This document shows positions 9,016-18,690 of a stretch of 64,000 nucleotides of DNA, piece after piece. A program made the position numbers and the translations under genes. Within the stretch, counting starts at the first letter, position 1; the number at the start of each line of letters is the position of its first letter. Under the pieces are notes generated by a model that was not told the DNA's origin, ran no database searches, and saw only the letters and a program-made list of their open reading frames with translations. The DNA comes from an uncultured Gammaproteobacteria bacterium (GTDB taxonomy: Bacteria; Pseudomonadota; Gammaproteobacteria; HK1): NCBI GenBank assembly GCA_947258715.1, contig CAMYJH010000012.1, forward strand, positions 182,191 through 246,190. Reading direction: 5' to 3'.

Positions 9016-10845
9016 GTGACCCTGCCGCCATCGACACCTGCCGCGAAAGCATTGCTCAATGATTTAGACCGCGCCGAACACATCGCGAACGCTGGCACGG
9101 AAGACGAGCAAATCGAGCTGACGACACGCTGGATTCTCGAGCACTTCGACGCCTATTACACGGAGTCCCGCAATATACCGTGGCTGGCCAAGGAAGCATT
9201 CGAGCGCCGCGACCCGCCGACGTCAATCTGGCTCAGCAAGCGCCGGCTCTCGATGTACAGCGAATGCATCAACACCATGGGTCCGAGGCTCAAAGCGGTG
9301 TATCCGAGGGTGGCCGACGATGAGGCGCTGTGGGAGCGTATCCAGTCGTGCTATCTGCCCATGATTGAAGACCGTTACTCGTCAGATTTGGCCTTTGCTT
9401 TTTTTCGTTCGGTGAGGCGGCGGGTCTACCAGGGCGAGTGGAAGCCGGTAGAGTACGCCTTCAAAGATTCCGGTGCTTCGGGCGAGAGGTTTCCCGAGGA
9501 AGTGGTCAAGCGCTTTCCCTGCATCGACGGAATCAGCGCCGCGGCGATTGCGCAGATCCTCATGCTGCCCCGGTTCGAGGCGCCCTACAGCAATCTGAAA
9601 GAAGACGCGCGCCTGGTGTCGGAAAGGATTAACCAGGCTTTTGAAGGCGCGGAGGGAAAGCGCTCAAAAGTTCGTGTCGTGGAAATGATTGACGCCGGCT
9701 TCTTCCGCAATCGCGGCTGCTATCTAGTAGGGCGCATACTGCTCGAAAAAGAAGAAATCATGCCGCTGGTGATTGCGCTGCTCAACGACAAGCAGGGTAT
9801 TTACGTAGACGCAGTCCTCAATTCGGAGCCGGATGTGCATAATATTTTCAGCTCCACTTTGGCAAACTTTCACGTTACCAATACCTCCTATCACGAACTC
9901 GCGGCCTTTCTTCACAGCATTATGCCTAAGCGGCCAATCGGCTTGCATTATTCCACCATAGGCTTTAATCACGTGGGCAAGGGGGCCGTCATGAACGACT
10001 TGAATAGCGAGCACGAATCCACCGGCGAGCTGTTCCAGACTTCCGTAGGCTCGCGGGGCACCGTCGCGATTGGTTTCGCCTTTCCTTCTTCGGCCTATAA
10101 CCTCAAGGTCATTCGCGACAGGCCGACTGAAGGCTACAAATGGGGCGAATTCCACGGTGTTGAGTCGGTGCTGAAGAAATACGGCCGGGTGCACGAGATC
10201 AATCGAACCGGAAGCATGCTTGACAACATCATTTACTACAACCTGATGTTAGACAGAAGCTGGTTTGACCCGGCACTGTTGGAAGAGTTGCTCGACGAGG
10301 CGGGCTTGAGTGTTTCTATGCATGATGATGGCGTGGTTTTCAAGCACCTCATCGTGCAGCGCCGTCAGAGACCGCTCCCGGTTTTTCTGCAGACGGCTTC
10401 GGAAGACGAGGCCGAGAGGGTGATTATCAATCTCGGCTTTTGTATCAAGAACAATGCGGCGGCGAATATCTTTAACAAGGATCTCGACGCGCGCAATTAC
10501 GGCGTAAGCAAATATCTCAAAGTGCATTTGTACGACTATGATGCGCTGGAGGATTTCACGGACGTCAAGATCCGAACGAACGAGGACCGGATCGACGGCG
10601 AGGAAGACGTTCCCGACTGGGTATTCGAGGAGGGTGTGGTATTTCTACCCGAAGAGATCCTGGTAGGACTCAGGATCCCGGATCGCCGGCTGCGCCGCCG
10701 ATTCGTGCTAAGACATGGAGATTTGCTGACGACCGGGTACTGGGAGCAAATTCAGAACGATCTGCGGAACGGCAAGGTGCCAGCCATCCACATTTATCCC
10801 GAAAACCAGAGACTTGTACGAAATTCGGAAGAATCGCCGAATTGA
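9016..10845 (+). CDS. aceK: Isocitrate dehydrogenase kinase/phosphatase
   Basis: The 609-residue product is AceK, the bifunctional enzyme that phosphorylates and dephosphorylates isocitrate dehydrogenase to divert carbon into the glyoxylate shunt. Family landmarks include RNIPWLAKEAFERRDPP, KRPIGLHYSTIGFNHVGKG and the ATP-binding region SRGTVAIGFAFPSSAYNLKV. GTG 9016 with GAGGA seven bases upstream is preferred over a start at 8944, which would add 24 residues not typical of the family. aceA and aceB are not adjacent, so the gene is separated from the usual aceBAK arrangement. Confidence 0.95.
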   Translation: MTLPPSTPAAKALLNDLDRAEHIANAGTEDEQIELTTRWILEHFDAYYTESRNIPWLAKEAFERRDPPTSIWLSKRRLSMYSECINTMGPRLKAVYPRVADDEALWERIQSCYLPMIEDRYSSDLAFAFFRSVRRRVYQGEWKPVEYAFKDSGASGERFPEEVVKRFPCIDGISAAAIAQILMLPRFEAPYSNLKEDARLVSERINQAFEGAEGKRSKVRVVEMIDAGFFRNRGCYLVGRILLEKEEIMPLVIALLNDKQGIYVDAVLNSEPDVHNIFSSTLANFHVTNTSYHELAAFLHSIMPKRPIGLHYSTIGFNHVGKGAVMNDLNSEHESTGELFQTSVGSRGTVAIGFAFPSSAYNLKVIRDRPTEGYKWGEFHGVESVLKKYGRVHEINRTGSMLDNIIYYNLMLDRSWFDPALLEELLDEAGLSVSMHDDGVVFKHLIVQRRQRPLPVFLQTASEDEAERVIINLGFCIKNNAAANIFNKDLDARNYGVSKYLKVHLYDYDALEDFTDVKIRTNEDRIDGEEDVPDWVFEEGVVFLPEEILVGLRIPDRRLRRRFVLRHGDLLTTGYWEQIQNDLRNGKVPAIHIYPENQRLVRNSEESPN

Positions 10846-10942
10846 AATGAGCGGCTTGTCTAAACACCTCACTCGATTTCGGTCGTAGTATCATTGCTGG
10901 ACGTCTCGGGCAAGCCGCCACCGTTTTATTTTTGGTACGCTA

Positions 10943-11149
10943 ATGTCCGAAGAGCAAGAAAAGATCGCGCAATTAAAGCGAGCGGTAAAGCCGCTTGAAA
11001 AACGGGCTGCAATGGAAGTTCGCTCAGATGGAGATTTCTGCTCCTTCTGCGGCAAGGAGAAAAGCGAAGTCGCGCGTCTGATTGCGGGTCCCTCAGTGTT
11101 GATCTGCAACGAATGTATTGCGGAGTGCAATCAGATCCTCGAAAATTAA
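10943..11149 (+). CDS. Stand-alone ClpX-type C4 zinc-finger protein
   Basis: The 68-residue protein has an N-terminal charged helix ([20 protein letters not shown]) followed by a ClpX N-terminal zinc finger: [18 protein letters not shown] and [14 protein letters not shown]. In ClpX this domain dimerises and binds substrates and the adaptor SspB, and is followed by an AAA+ ATPase; here a stop codon follows directly. It could compete with ClpX for adaptors or substrates, but that is inference. It sits 19 bases upstream of the RraA-family gene on the same strand. Confidence 0.8.
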   Translation: MSEEQEKIAQLKRAVKPLEKRAAMEVRSDGDFCSFCGKEKSEVARLIAGPSVLICNECIAECNQILEN

Positions 11150-11168
11150 TCGAGGGTGAACTATTGCG

Positions 11169-11828
11169 ATGAGCGCCCCTGCTCTTCCTAAAGTCATCAC
11201 GCGGCTCGGAGCGCTCGCAACCAGCGCGCTTGCTAACGCCCTGGACAGCGTAGGACACCACAACCACGCCACCTGTGTTTTGCGCCCTGTTTACTCGGGC
11301 GTCCGGTTCGCTGGGCGCGCAGTAACGGTACGCGAGTCGGCGGGTGATTACGGCAGCTTTCAGTCAGAAGACTTTCGTGTCGGCGAAATGATTGACGCCG
11401 CCGCGCCGGGCGAGATCATTGTCGTCGCTGCCGGCGGCGCCAAGGTCTCCACCTGGGGCGGCATGGCCTCATTAGCCGCCAAAGAGAAAGGGATTGCCGG
11501 ACTCGTTGTCGATGGCGGGGTACGGGACCAGGAAGAGATCGAATCATTCGGTTTTCCGGTCTTCGCCCGTCACCTGACGCCGACCACCGGACGGACGCGT
11601 CTCAAGGTCGAGGCGATGAACGTACCGGTGGAGATCGACGGCGTGCGCGTGGAGCCCGGGGACATTATCGTCGCCGATGGCACAGGCATCGCCTGCGTTC
11701 CCGCGGCCAGCTCGACTCAGGTTGCGGAAATCGCCGAAGCTTGCGCCAATGACGACCAGCAGGCCGAGAAAGAGATTCGCGCCGGCCTCTCGTTTAGCGA
11801 GGCGATGAAAAAGTTCCGTAGAATCTGA
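11169..11828 (+). CDS. RraA family protein (HMG aldolase / regulator-like)
   Basis: The 219 residues match the RraA / 4-hydroxy-4-methyl-2-oxoglutarate aldolase family. Signature segments are WGGMASLAAKEKGIAGLVVD, GGVRD with Arg119 and Asp120 as probable substrate and metal residues, and GDIIVADGTGIACVP. Members either cleave 4-hydroxy-4-methyl-2-oxoglutarate or oxaloacetate in aromatic catabolism, or inhibit RNase E as in E. coli. The retained Arg-Asp pair favours an enzyme. The neighbours do not identify a pathway. Confidence 0.85.
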   Translation: MSAPALPKVITRLGALATSALANALDSVGHHNHATCVLRPVYSGVRFAGRAVTVRESAGDYGSFQSEDFRVGEMIDAAAPGEIIVVAAGGAKVSTWGGMASLAAKEKGIAGLVVDGGVRDQEEIESFGFPVFARHLTPTTGRTRLKVEAMNVPVEIDGVRVEPGDIIVADGTGIACVPAASSTQVAEIAEACANDDQQAEKEIRAGLSFSEAMKKFRRI

Positions 11829-11998
11829 ATGCGATATAAATTGTCTGTGAGCTCATCGGAATTCTTTCCATCGTTTCCGGGTCGACAGAGGGAAGACCTA
11901 AACCGGACCAATTAGTGGTGTCATGCTAAGTGCGATGGTTCGGTTCGAATGGACAAACCCGCCGTCATTTCCGAATTGAAGCGTCAGCCGGAGGCCGC

Positions 11999-13012
11999 AT
12001 GGATATTCGCGACGGTTTTGTTGGCACCGTCGGCAACACCCCGCTCATCAAATTGCGCAAAGTTTCCGAGGAGACCGGCTGCACCATTCTTGGAAAGGCC
12101 GAATTTTTGAATCCCGGTGGATCGGTCAAGGACCGCGCGGCGCTGTTCATCATTCTCGATGCGGAAAAGCGCGGAGAACTTCGGCCCGGAGGCGTGGTGG
12201 TGGAAGGAACCGCCGGCAACACCGGCATCGGGCTCGCCCTGGTCGGAAATGCCCGCGGCTACCGTACCGTCATCGTGATCCCGGAAACGCAGTCGCAAGA
12301 GAAAAAAGACATGTTGAGACTCTGCGGGGCACAGCTTCGGGAAGTGCCGGCGGTTCCGTACAAGAACCCGGGCAACTTTGTACACGTATCCGAACGTGTG
12401 GCCAAAGAACTCGCGGAAAGCGATCCTAACGGTGCGTTGTGGGCAAACCAGTGGGACAATACCGCCAACCGTGAAGCACATCTGAAGGGCACCGGTCCCG
12501 AGATCTGGCGCCAAACCGGCGGAAGGCTGGATGGTTTCGTTTGCGCCGTCGGCACCGGCGGTACCCTGGCCGGGGTATCGGCCTACCTGAAGCAAAAGAA
12601 TTCCGACGTCGTGACCGCCTGCGCCGACCCGCCGGGGGCCGCCATGTACAGCTGGTTCAACCAGGGCAAGCTCGAAACGGAAGGCGAATCGATCACCGAA
12701 GGTATCGGACAAGGGCGGGTGACGAAAAATCTCGAGGACGCACCGGTGGACCAGGCGTACCGCGTTAGCGACGAAGAGTCAGTAAAGATGTGCTTCGACC
12801 TGTTGAAGCACGAGGGACTGTGCCTTGGCGGATCCAGCGGGGTGAACGTCGCCGGCGCCGTGCGTCTGGCCAAAGAACTGGGCCCTGGGAAAACCATTGT
12901 CACCATTCTTTGTGACGGAGGCGCGCGCTATATGTCCAAGCTTTACAACCCGAAGTACCTGAGACAAAAAAATCTGCCTGTTCCCCGTTGGCTAGATTCT
13001 GAAAAAGACTGA
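11999..13012 (+). CDS. Cysteine synthase-family PLP enzyme
   Basis: This is a 337-residue fold-type II PLP enzyme. Lys44 in NPGGSVKDRAA is the expected Schiff-base lysine, GTAGNTGIG is the substrate loop, and GTGGT binds the phosphate. The family makes cysteine from O-acetylserine and sulfide, or carries out related beta-replacement reactions. It is longer than CysK because of a C-terminal extension ending in LYNPKYLRQKNLPVPRWL, which resembles the CysK-like subgroup found in alphaproteobacteria and betaproteobacteria. ATG 11999 is preceded by GGAGG; the start at 11930 adds a non-conserved arginine-rich leader. Confidence 0.85.
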   Translation: MDIRDGFVGTVGNTPLIKLRKVSEETGCTILGKAEFLNPGGSVKDRAALFIILDAEKRGELRPGGVVVEGTAGNTGIGLALVGNARGYRTVIVIPETQSQEKKDMLRLCGAQLREVPAVPYKNPGNFVHVSERVAKELAESDPNGALWANQWDNTANREAHLKGTGPEIWRQTGGRLDGFVCAVGTGGTLAGVSAYLKQKNSDVVTACADPPGAAMYSWFNQGKLETEGESITEGIGQGRVTKNLEDAPVDQAYRVSDEESVKMCFDLLKHEGLCLGGSSGVNVAGAVRLAKELGPGKTIVTILCDGGARYMSKLYNPKYLRQKNLPVPRWLDSEKD

Positions 13013-13123
13013 GAACTGCGCTGGCGGTTACCGAACTTCGATCTGGCCCTAGATGCCCCGTGATGGCTTGTGGTCCGTGTGTTTGATCGAATCTTGCGAG
13101 ATCGCAATGCTGCGGACAGTCCT

Positions 13124-14788
13124 TCAGGTAGAGAATCCGTCATCTACGATGACGTCGAGAAGCGTAGGAGCGGAAACTGCGGTCGCCTCGCGTATCGCCG
13201 GACCCACCTCATCCGGATCGGTGATCTGTTTCGCTTTTACTCCCATCGACTGCGCCAGCTTGACGAAGTCGATGGCCGGATCGACCAAGTCCATGCCGAT
13301 GAACCGGTTGCTGCCATGAAATGAACGCAACCGCTCCTTGATGATGCGGTAGCTTCCGTTGTTGCAGATCACGTAGGTGATGGCGCATTTTAAATGCGCC
13401 GCGGTCCAAAGCGCCTGGATGCTGTACATGGCGCTCCCGTCGCCGACCAAGGCAACGACCGGACGATCCGGTTGGGCAAGCTGAATTCCTATGGCGCCCG
13501 GTAGCGCGAAGCCAATACCGCCGCTTGCCAGACCATAAAAACATCGCGCGTCGCGGAAGGGATAAAAATCGTGCAGCGCTCGGGTGCTCAGAATGCCCTC
13601 ATCCACGACCACGGCGTGCTCGGGCAAGGCCTCAACCGCCCGCAGCATGAGCAGCGCCGGATCGATTCGCGAGCTGCTTATCTTAGAGAGCACTTTTGCC
13701 CGCAGCAGGTCGCGTTTCGCCGTCCAGTTGATGGACTGAAGGTTCGTGAGCGCGGCCTTGGCGCGCGAGGCGCCGCTCTGGCCGTGCATTTCCTCGATCA
13801 AGGGCGTCAGTGCACGCAGCGTTTCCTTGATATCGCAACGAACGGCCAATTCCGCCGGATAGTTCTTGCCCATCTCCCAGTCGCGAAGTCCCAGCTGAAC
13901 CACCGGCATGCCCTCCGGCAGCGGATCCACGGGGCTGTAGACCGACATTCTCAGCACGTCAGCGCCCAGAAAGATGAGCAAATCGTATCTAGACAGGGTG
14001 TCCCGAACCTGTTTTTGATCTCGAGTCAGCGCCCCCATGAAGGTCGGGTGCTCGGAGAGAAAGTGTGCGCCGTGGGGCACCGTCTGCTGATAAACCGGCG
14101 CGCCCAGCACCTGCGCCAGCTTCGCCGCCTCCGCCAGCGCGTCTGCCGCGGCCACTTCGTGTCCGCTCACGATCACCGGGCGCCTGGCGCTGAGCAGTCT
14201 TTCGGCAAGGCGGGTCATGGTCCCGTCCCCGGGCCGGGTGGAGGTGTCTACGCGGGTCGCCTTTCCCAGATCGAGGTTCGCCTCATCATTGAGAATGTCT
14301 CCGGGAAGAGATATGAACACCGGCCCTGTCGGGGGAGTAGTGGCAACTTTCGCCGCGCGGCGCACAATGCGTGGCAGATCCTCGATACGGTTTACCTCTA
14401 CCGCCCACTTGACCAGAGGGGCCGCGATGGGCACCAGCGGGTCGTAGAGCAGGGGCTCGGTTAGGCCGTGGCCCTGCTCCTGCTGCCCGGCGGTCAAAAT
14501 GACCGGGGAGCCAATCCACTTGGCGTTGTAAAGCGCACCCATCGCGTTACCGAGGCCGGGCGCCACATGGACGTTGCATGCGGTGAGTTTTCCAGACGCG
14601 CGGGCAAACCCATCGGCCATGGCCACGACCAGCGATTCCTGAAGTCCGAGCACGTATTGGAGAGACGCGCCCTCGGCAAGTGCCGCCATTATCGGGAGTT
14701 CGGTGGTTCCCGGGTTTCCGAACAGGTGGCTGATGCCTTCGTCTTCGAGCAGCGCGACGAACGCGGCGCGGCCGGACATGGTTTTCAT
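13124..14788 (-). CDS. ThDP-dependent decarboxylase/acetolactate synthase-like enzyme
   Basis: The 554-residue product has the three-domain layout of thiamine-diphosphate enzymes: an N-terminal Pyr domain with FGNPGTTELPIM and Glu51 in GLQESLVVAMADGFARASG, a central domain, and a C-terminal PP domain with GDGSAMYS ending at NNGSY. It resembles benzoylformate decarboxylase and acetolactate synthase-like proteins, so the substrate is an unspecified 2-oxo acid. ATG 14788 is preceded by GGAGG and is preferred to the far upstream start at 14944. It converges with the cysteine synthase-like gene. Confidence 0.85.
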   Translation of the reverse strand: MKTMSGRAAFVALLEDEGISHLFGNPGTTELPIMAALAEGASLQYVLGLQESLVVAMADGFARASGKLTACNVHVAPGLGNAMGALYNAKWIGSPVILTAGQQEQGHGLTEPLLYDPLVPIAAPLVKWAVEVNRIEDLPRIVRRAAKVATTPPTGPVFISLPGDILNDEANLDLGKATRVDTSTRPGDGTMTRLAERLLSARRPVIVSGHEVAAADALAEAAKLAQVLGAPVYQQTVPHGAHFLSEHPTFMGALTRDQKQVRDTLSRYDLLIFLGADVLRMSVYSPVDPLPEGMPVVQLGLRDWEMGKNYPAELAVRCDIKETLRALTPLIEEMHGQSGASRAKAALTNLQSINWTAKRDLLRAKVLSKISSSRIDPALLMLRAVEALPEHAVVVDEGILSTRALHDFYPFRDARCFYGLASGGIGFALPGAIGIQLAQPDRPVVALVGDGSAMYSIQALWTAAHLKCAITYVICNNGSYRIIKERLRSFHGSNRFIGMDLVDPAIDFVKLAQSMGVKAKQITDPDEVGPAIREATAVSAPTLLDVIVDDGFST

Positions 14789-15749
14789 CCCTGGCCTCCA
14801 GGCGAGATCAGTGCAAGGTCGAAAGGCAGCGGCGGTCCGTGCGACGGCGCCGGGGCCGATGATGGTAGCGGAATTCCGCTTGTCGGTGTGCGTGATGCGT
14901 CGCTTCGGGGCCCGATCGGCCGCTTCCAGCGGCTCATATCCCACGGCCGTGGGGAAAACGCACCGCTTCTAAGGCTCGAGGTGCAACGAACACCGATGAC
15001 ACAAGGCAACGCTGATCGCAAACATCGTGCCTAATTTAATTGGTGTCTAGTGTCCCGTCCCGTAAATAGGTTGCGTATCTCGGCGAGCTATCCGGGTCGT
15101 GTGGCAAGGCGCGGGGAGGAGGAATAGCCGTAGCTATTGCGACGAGCTTGGATAAGACAAGGCAAGAATCGCTTAGTAAGGGCAGCCTAAACGCCAGAAA
15201 GTGAGCATTCTGAGCCTGTTTTAAATCGCTTAGGCTGAGCACGGCAATTTTGAGATAGTTCTAATCAATATTACGGCAGACAGGGTGCACAATACCGCAA
15301 CAGCAAAAAACATGAGCAGATCTATCACAAGACTGCTAATCTCCCGTCGCGTTTTTTAAATCGCCCTGGTCGGCGTGGTTAGGGGCCCGCAGGATATTGA
15401 TACCCCCATTCGCGACGTGGTCAACGCTTTCCGGGGCGACGAAAGACACGCTTCAGATTATCGGACTTATATGCGGACGGCTACCTCAACCGCGGGAGGC
15501 GTTCACATGATCTCGTGTCTCATCGCTTAAGTTACGGGCTGCGTAAAATGCCCCGTTTTTTCGGTCTGTCCCCTAAAAATGGTTAACGGAGATTACGAAC
15601 GTTTCCACAACGACCAGGCGAGATCCAGCAACGGGGTCGCCGATCTCCACAGAAAACAAAAGCAAAAAGGCCGCAATCGACCTTAAGATTTACGCTGTCT
15701 CGTAGTTTTGCTTGAATCGGCAAAGGGATCGAGCGATAGCCCGCAACGA
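14789..15749. other. 961-base intergenic region with palindromes, no supported gene
   Basis: I see no credible coding frame here. The stretch 15040-15245 contains ordered inverted repeats: AATAGC-CGTA-GCTATT at 15123-15138 and AGCCTAA (15184-15190) matching TTAGGCT (15230-15236). This looks like a structured intergenic element or the remnant of a mobile element. The remainder to 15749 is unremarkable and contains the upstream region of the decarboxylase and the 3' flank of the receiver-EAL gene. Confidence 0.4.
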
Positions 15750-16976
15750 TCAGGCGGACGGGAGTCCGGCGGTGTTCCAGCTCCGCACCCAGCCCGGCAG
15801 CGCTTCTGCCTCGAGAGGGCGGGAGATAAAGTAGCCTTGGGCCACATCACAACCCAGTGACTCGAGCAGATCCCAATCTTCGCGGCTCTCCACGCCTTCT
15901 GCTACCACCACCAGTCCGAGGCGCTGTCCCAGCTCGATACTCGATTCCAGGATGGCACGTGTTTCCACGTCTTGGGCCGCGCCGGTTACGAAACAGCGAT
16001 CGATCTTTACTTCGTTAAACGGCACCCGCTTGAGCTGTTCCATGGACGAATAACCCGTTCCAAAATCATCGATCGAGAGCCAAACGCCCTTGAGCCGCAG
16101 CCTCGCCAGTGTCTCCAGCGACTCCTTGAAGTCGCGCATTAAATGACTCTCGGTGATCTCGAGCGTCAGCTTTGAGGGGTCAAGGCCCGTGGACTCGGCG
16201 GTGGCAACTACGAATTCCGGCAGGTCGAGGCACTTCAGCACGGTCACCGACAAGTTTATGGATACGCGGAGATCCAAGCCGTTGCTGCGCCAGAAGGCCG
16301 CTTCCGACATAACCCTGCGCGTCACCACGTCGGTCAGAAATTTCGTGTGACCGAGCCTCTCGGCCAAAGGGATAAAACTCATGGGGCCGAGCACGCCTGA
16401 CTTGGCATGTGTCCATCGCACCAGCGCTTCGACCCCGATCGGAGCCCCGGTTTTCATCGATACGGTGGGCTGGTAGACAGTTCGAAGCGGCTCCCCGTCA
16501 CGGTTAATCAGGCCATCGACGAGTTCCTGCTCGGTGATCGGGCCGCTGTTCCTTCTACGGATCTGGGCACCGAAAGCGAGGCACTGGCGCAAAATTTCAG
16601 ACAGCGCTTTCTGAGTGATCGGTTTTTGCAGCGTACCGATGAAGCTCAAGTCGTGCACCTGCGCAAGCGTCTTGGCAGTGTCGAGAATGCGTTTGTTTTC
16701 TCCGCTGATCAGCACGATCCGGGAGGCGATGCTTCGCATACTGAGGTGGCGAAGAAATTCCACCCCGTCGAGTCCCGGCATATTCAGATCGGTCAGGATT
16801 ACGTCGGGGCGGTCAGGGACGTTATCCAGATAAGAAAGCGCCTCGTACCCGTCTCCGGCGGTGTAAGTCTCGCTGACGCCGATGGCCTCGAGCAGGAAGC
16901 TCAATAGACGCAAGGTCCTCGGGTCGTCGTCGACCAAAAGGATGCGCAGATCTTCGATATCCTGGCCTGTTTGCAT
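15750..16976 (-). CDS. Response regulator with EAL phosphodiesterase output
   Basis: The 409 residues comprise an N-terminal receiver domain (acidic DDD near residue 17, phospho-acceptor Asp63 in LTDLNMPGLDG, Lys118) and a C-terminal EAL domain. The EAL motif is at residues 183-185, followed by LTLEITES, the DDFGTGYSS loop, KIDRCFV and VAEGVES, so the metal and catalytic residues for c-di-GMP hydrolysis appear intact. No partner kinase is adjacent, so it is an orphan regulator. ATG 16976 is chosen because it starts just before the receiver; a longer form from 17108 is possible and neither has a clear ribosome-binding site. Confidence 0.88.
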   Translation of the reverse strand: MQTGQDIEDLRILLVDDDPRTLRLLSFLLEAIGVSETYTAGDGYEALSYLDNVPDRPDVILTDLNMPGLDGVEFLRHLSMRSIASRIVLISGENKRILDTAKTLAQVHDLSFIGTLQKPITQKALSEILRQCLAFGAQIRRRNSGPITEQELVDGLINRDGEPLRTVYQPTVSMKTGAPIGVEALVRWTHAKSGVLGPMSFIPLAERLGHTKFLTDVVTRRVMSEAAFWRSNGLDLRVSINLSVTVLKCLDLPEFVVATAESTGLDPSKLTLEITESHLMRDFKESLETLARLRLKGVWLSIDDFGTGYSSMEQLKRVPFNEVKIDRCFVTGAAQDVETRAILESSIELGQRLGLVVVAEGVESREDWDLLESLGCDVAQGYFISRPLEAEALPGWVRSWNTAGLPSA

Positions 16977-17292
16977 TGAGGACGCTTGCCGCCGGACGCG
17001 CTCGGAGCCCGGCAGACTAGCGGATATTCTCACAAATAATGCGTCTTCGATCTCATTTTTCGGCAAAAAAGCGAAATTGAGACGAACATATACTGAATTG
17101 CCGGCCAAAGGAACGGCAAGAGAGATGGGCTGAGAGGCCGGACCGCCTCATTAACGAGTTGCGGCGTGGTCAACGGGTGCCATTTTGGCCCCGCTGCCCT
17201 CGGTACGAAGTTGGCGTTAAAATGGCACGCCTTTAACAGCAGCCTCTCGCGACCTCGAAGTTCCAAACGCATAAAGCAAGGAGAAAAGACTA

Positions 17293-17934
17293 ATGGCAAA
17301 TCCCGTCGTCTACGGTCCAAGGTTCAGTACCTACGTGCGCAGCGTTCTTTTGGCGCTGGAAGAAAAATCTGTGGATTATGAGGTGCAAGAAGTCAATATC
17401 TTACAAGGCGAGCACCAAACTCCGGAGCATCTGGCACGCCACCCATTCGCCAAAGTCCCGGCGTTTTCCCATGACGGGTTCGAGCTCTATGAGGGGAGCG
17501 CGATCCTTCAATATGTAGACGCCGCATTTCCCGGCCCCAGCCTTCAGCCGGGTGACCCCAAGGCGAGGGCGCGAATGCATCAGGTGATTGGAATCATCGA
17601 TTCCTATGCTTATCCGGCATTCGTTTCCCAAATCGTCATTCCCCGCGTCGTCGTTCCGATGATGGGAGGTGAAACCGACGAAGCCGCCGTCAAGGCGGCG
17701 CTGCCGCTGGCCGAGAAATGCGTCAATGCGCTGGAAAAGGTCATTGGTGGCAACAAGTTTATGGCCGGAAGTGCGCTGAGTCTCGCAGATCTCCACCTGG
17801 TTCCGGTCTACGATTACCTTTCACAAACGCCGGAGGGGCAAAGCCTGCTCGCGAATACGCCCGGGCTGCGTCGTTGGTGGGATGGAGTCAAGGATCGGGA
17901 AAGTGTCACCAAGACCCGGCCCCAGCTCGGTTGA
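17293..17934 (+). CDS. Glutathione S-transferase
   Basis: This 213-residue GST has an N-terminal thioredoxin-fold domain (VVYGPRFSTYVRSVLLALEE, HPFAKVPAFSHDG, LYEGSAILQYVD) and a C-terminal helical domain with FMAGSALSLADLHLVP. The Ser12/Thr13 region and Glu-Gly-Ser motif fit phi- or plant-like bacterial GSTs that conjugate glutathione. AAGGAG lies eight bases before the ATG. It differs from the YfcG-like GSTs at 2263 and 38670. Confidence 0.9.
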   Translation: MANPVVYGPRFSTYVRSVLLALEEKSVDYEVQEVNILQGEHQTPEHLARHPFAKVPAFSHDGFELYEGSAILQYVDAAFPGPSLQPGDPKARARMHQVIGIIDSYAYPAFVSQIVIPRVVVPMMGGETDEAAVKAALPLAEKCVNALEKVIGGNKFMAGSALSLADLHLVPVYDYLSQTPEGQSLLANTPGLRRWWDGVKDRESVTKTRPQLG

Positions 17935-17983
17935 AGATTCCGGCGGCTGAGGTGAAACGGACCGCATCGAGGACGTCAGGCGA

Positions 17984-18334
17984 ATGACGCAGCGAGACAG
18001 CAGTATCAAGACTTTCGATTTTGCATCCGCAGAGGAGGAGGCCGTTCCGTTTCCCCGCCGGGGTCGCGGCTGGGCATTGGTGCTGCTGATCGTGTTCTTG
18101 CTCGCTGCGGGCGCCGCTTATCTTTGGTACTTCGACCGCCAGAGGGCTGACCGCTGGCTGGAAAAAGCGCCCGCCCTAATCAAGCCCAGCGTGACCACCG
18201 CCTACAAATGGCGCGACGCCAGCGGCAGCTGGCAGATCACTGACCAGCCGCCGCCAGCGGGCATAGCGTACGAAACCGTCAGGGTCCGAAGCGACGTCAA
18301 TATCCTGCCGTCGCTGGAGGAAGGTAAAAACTAA
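17984..18334 (+). CDS. Membrane-anchored DUF4124-type protein
   Basis: The 116 residues have a cytoplasmic N-terminal stretch, one membrane helix (GWALVLLIVFLLAAGAAYLW) and an outside domain with YKWRDASGSWQITDQPPPAG, the short beta motif of DUF4124 proteins common in betaproteobacteria and gammaproteobacteria. The biochemical role is unknown. It lies 49 bases after the GST, with the hairpin terminator at 18368 behind it. Confidence 0.7.
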   Translation: MTQRDSSIKTFDFASAEEEAVPFPRRGRGWALVLLIVFLLAAGAAYLWYFDRQRADRWLEKAPALIKPSVTTAYKWRDASGSWQITDQPPPAGIAYETVRVRSDVNILPSLEEGKN

Positions 18335-18367
18335 CAAACGAAGTAGCGTCCACTCGACCCGTCGGCA

Positions 18368-18384
18368 CCCCGTTGCGGGGTTTT
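18368..18384 (+). terminator. Small intrinsic terminator
   Basis: CCCCG (18368-18372) pairs with CGGGG (18376-18380) around a TTG loop and is followed by TTTT. It lies 33 bases after the DUF4124-type gene. Confidence 0.5.
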
Positions 18385-18434
18385 CGCGCGTTGAGCCAAG
18401 GGTTTCGAAGCGCCTCGCTTTAACCTCGTGGCTG

Positions 18435-18690
18435 GTGTTCGAAGATGCTGGGGTCCGTCAGGGTGAATTCGGCAGCGGTGTAATCGGCTTGACCACGGCC
18501 TTCTATGTCGCCGGACGCGGACGGGAGGTGACGCTTGTGGAGCGGCAGAGGGGGTCAACGCCGGTAACCAGCCGCGCAAACGGGGGCGAGAACTCCCCCT
18601 CCTTGCCGCCCCAGTTACCGCGACTATTTTGCCGTTGAAGGTGCTCAGGTGGATGCTGGACCCCCGCCTGCCGCTGAAGCTGCCATCAGA
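18435..18690 (+). pseudogene. N-terminal remnant of a D-amino-acid dehydrogenase (dadA-like)
   Basis: The frame 18435-18638 contains GSGVIGLTTAFYVAGRGREV, then TLVERQRG and ANGGENSPS, which match the FAD-binding start of DadA-type flavoproteins. The sequence then leaves frame, and a second frame reads KVLRWMLDPRLPLKLPSD near 18640-18690, similar to the downstream helical segment of DadA. Only about one fifth of a roughly 420-residue protein remains, without an obvious start. It is a fossil of amino-acid oxidation. Confidence 0.6.

Noticed and set aside
13571..14464. 297-codon + ORF opposite the ThDP enzyme
   Set aside because: It is antisense to a well-supported enzyme and has no family features.
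15036..15242. 68-codon - strand ORF in the 15-kb gap
   Set aside because: It is only the translation of the palindromic intergenic element; no start signal, no family and composition unlike neighbours.
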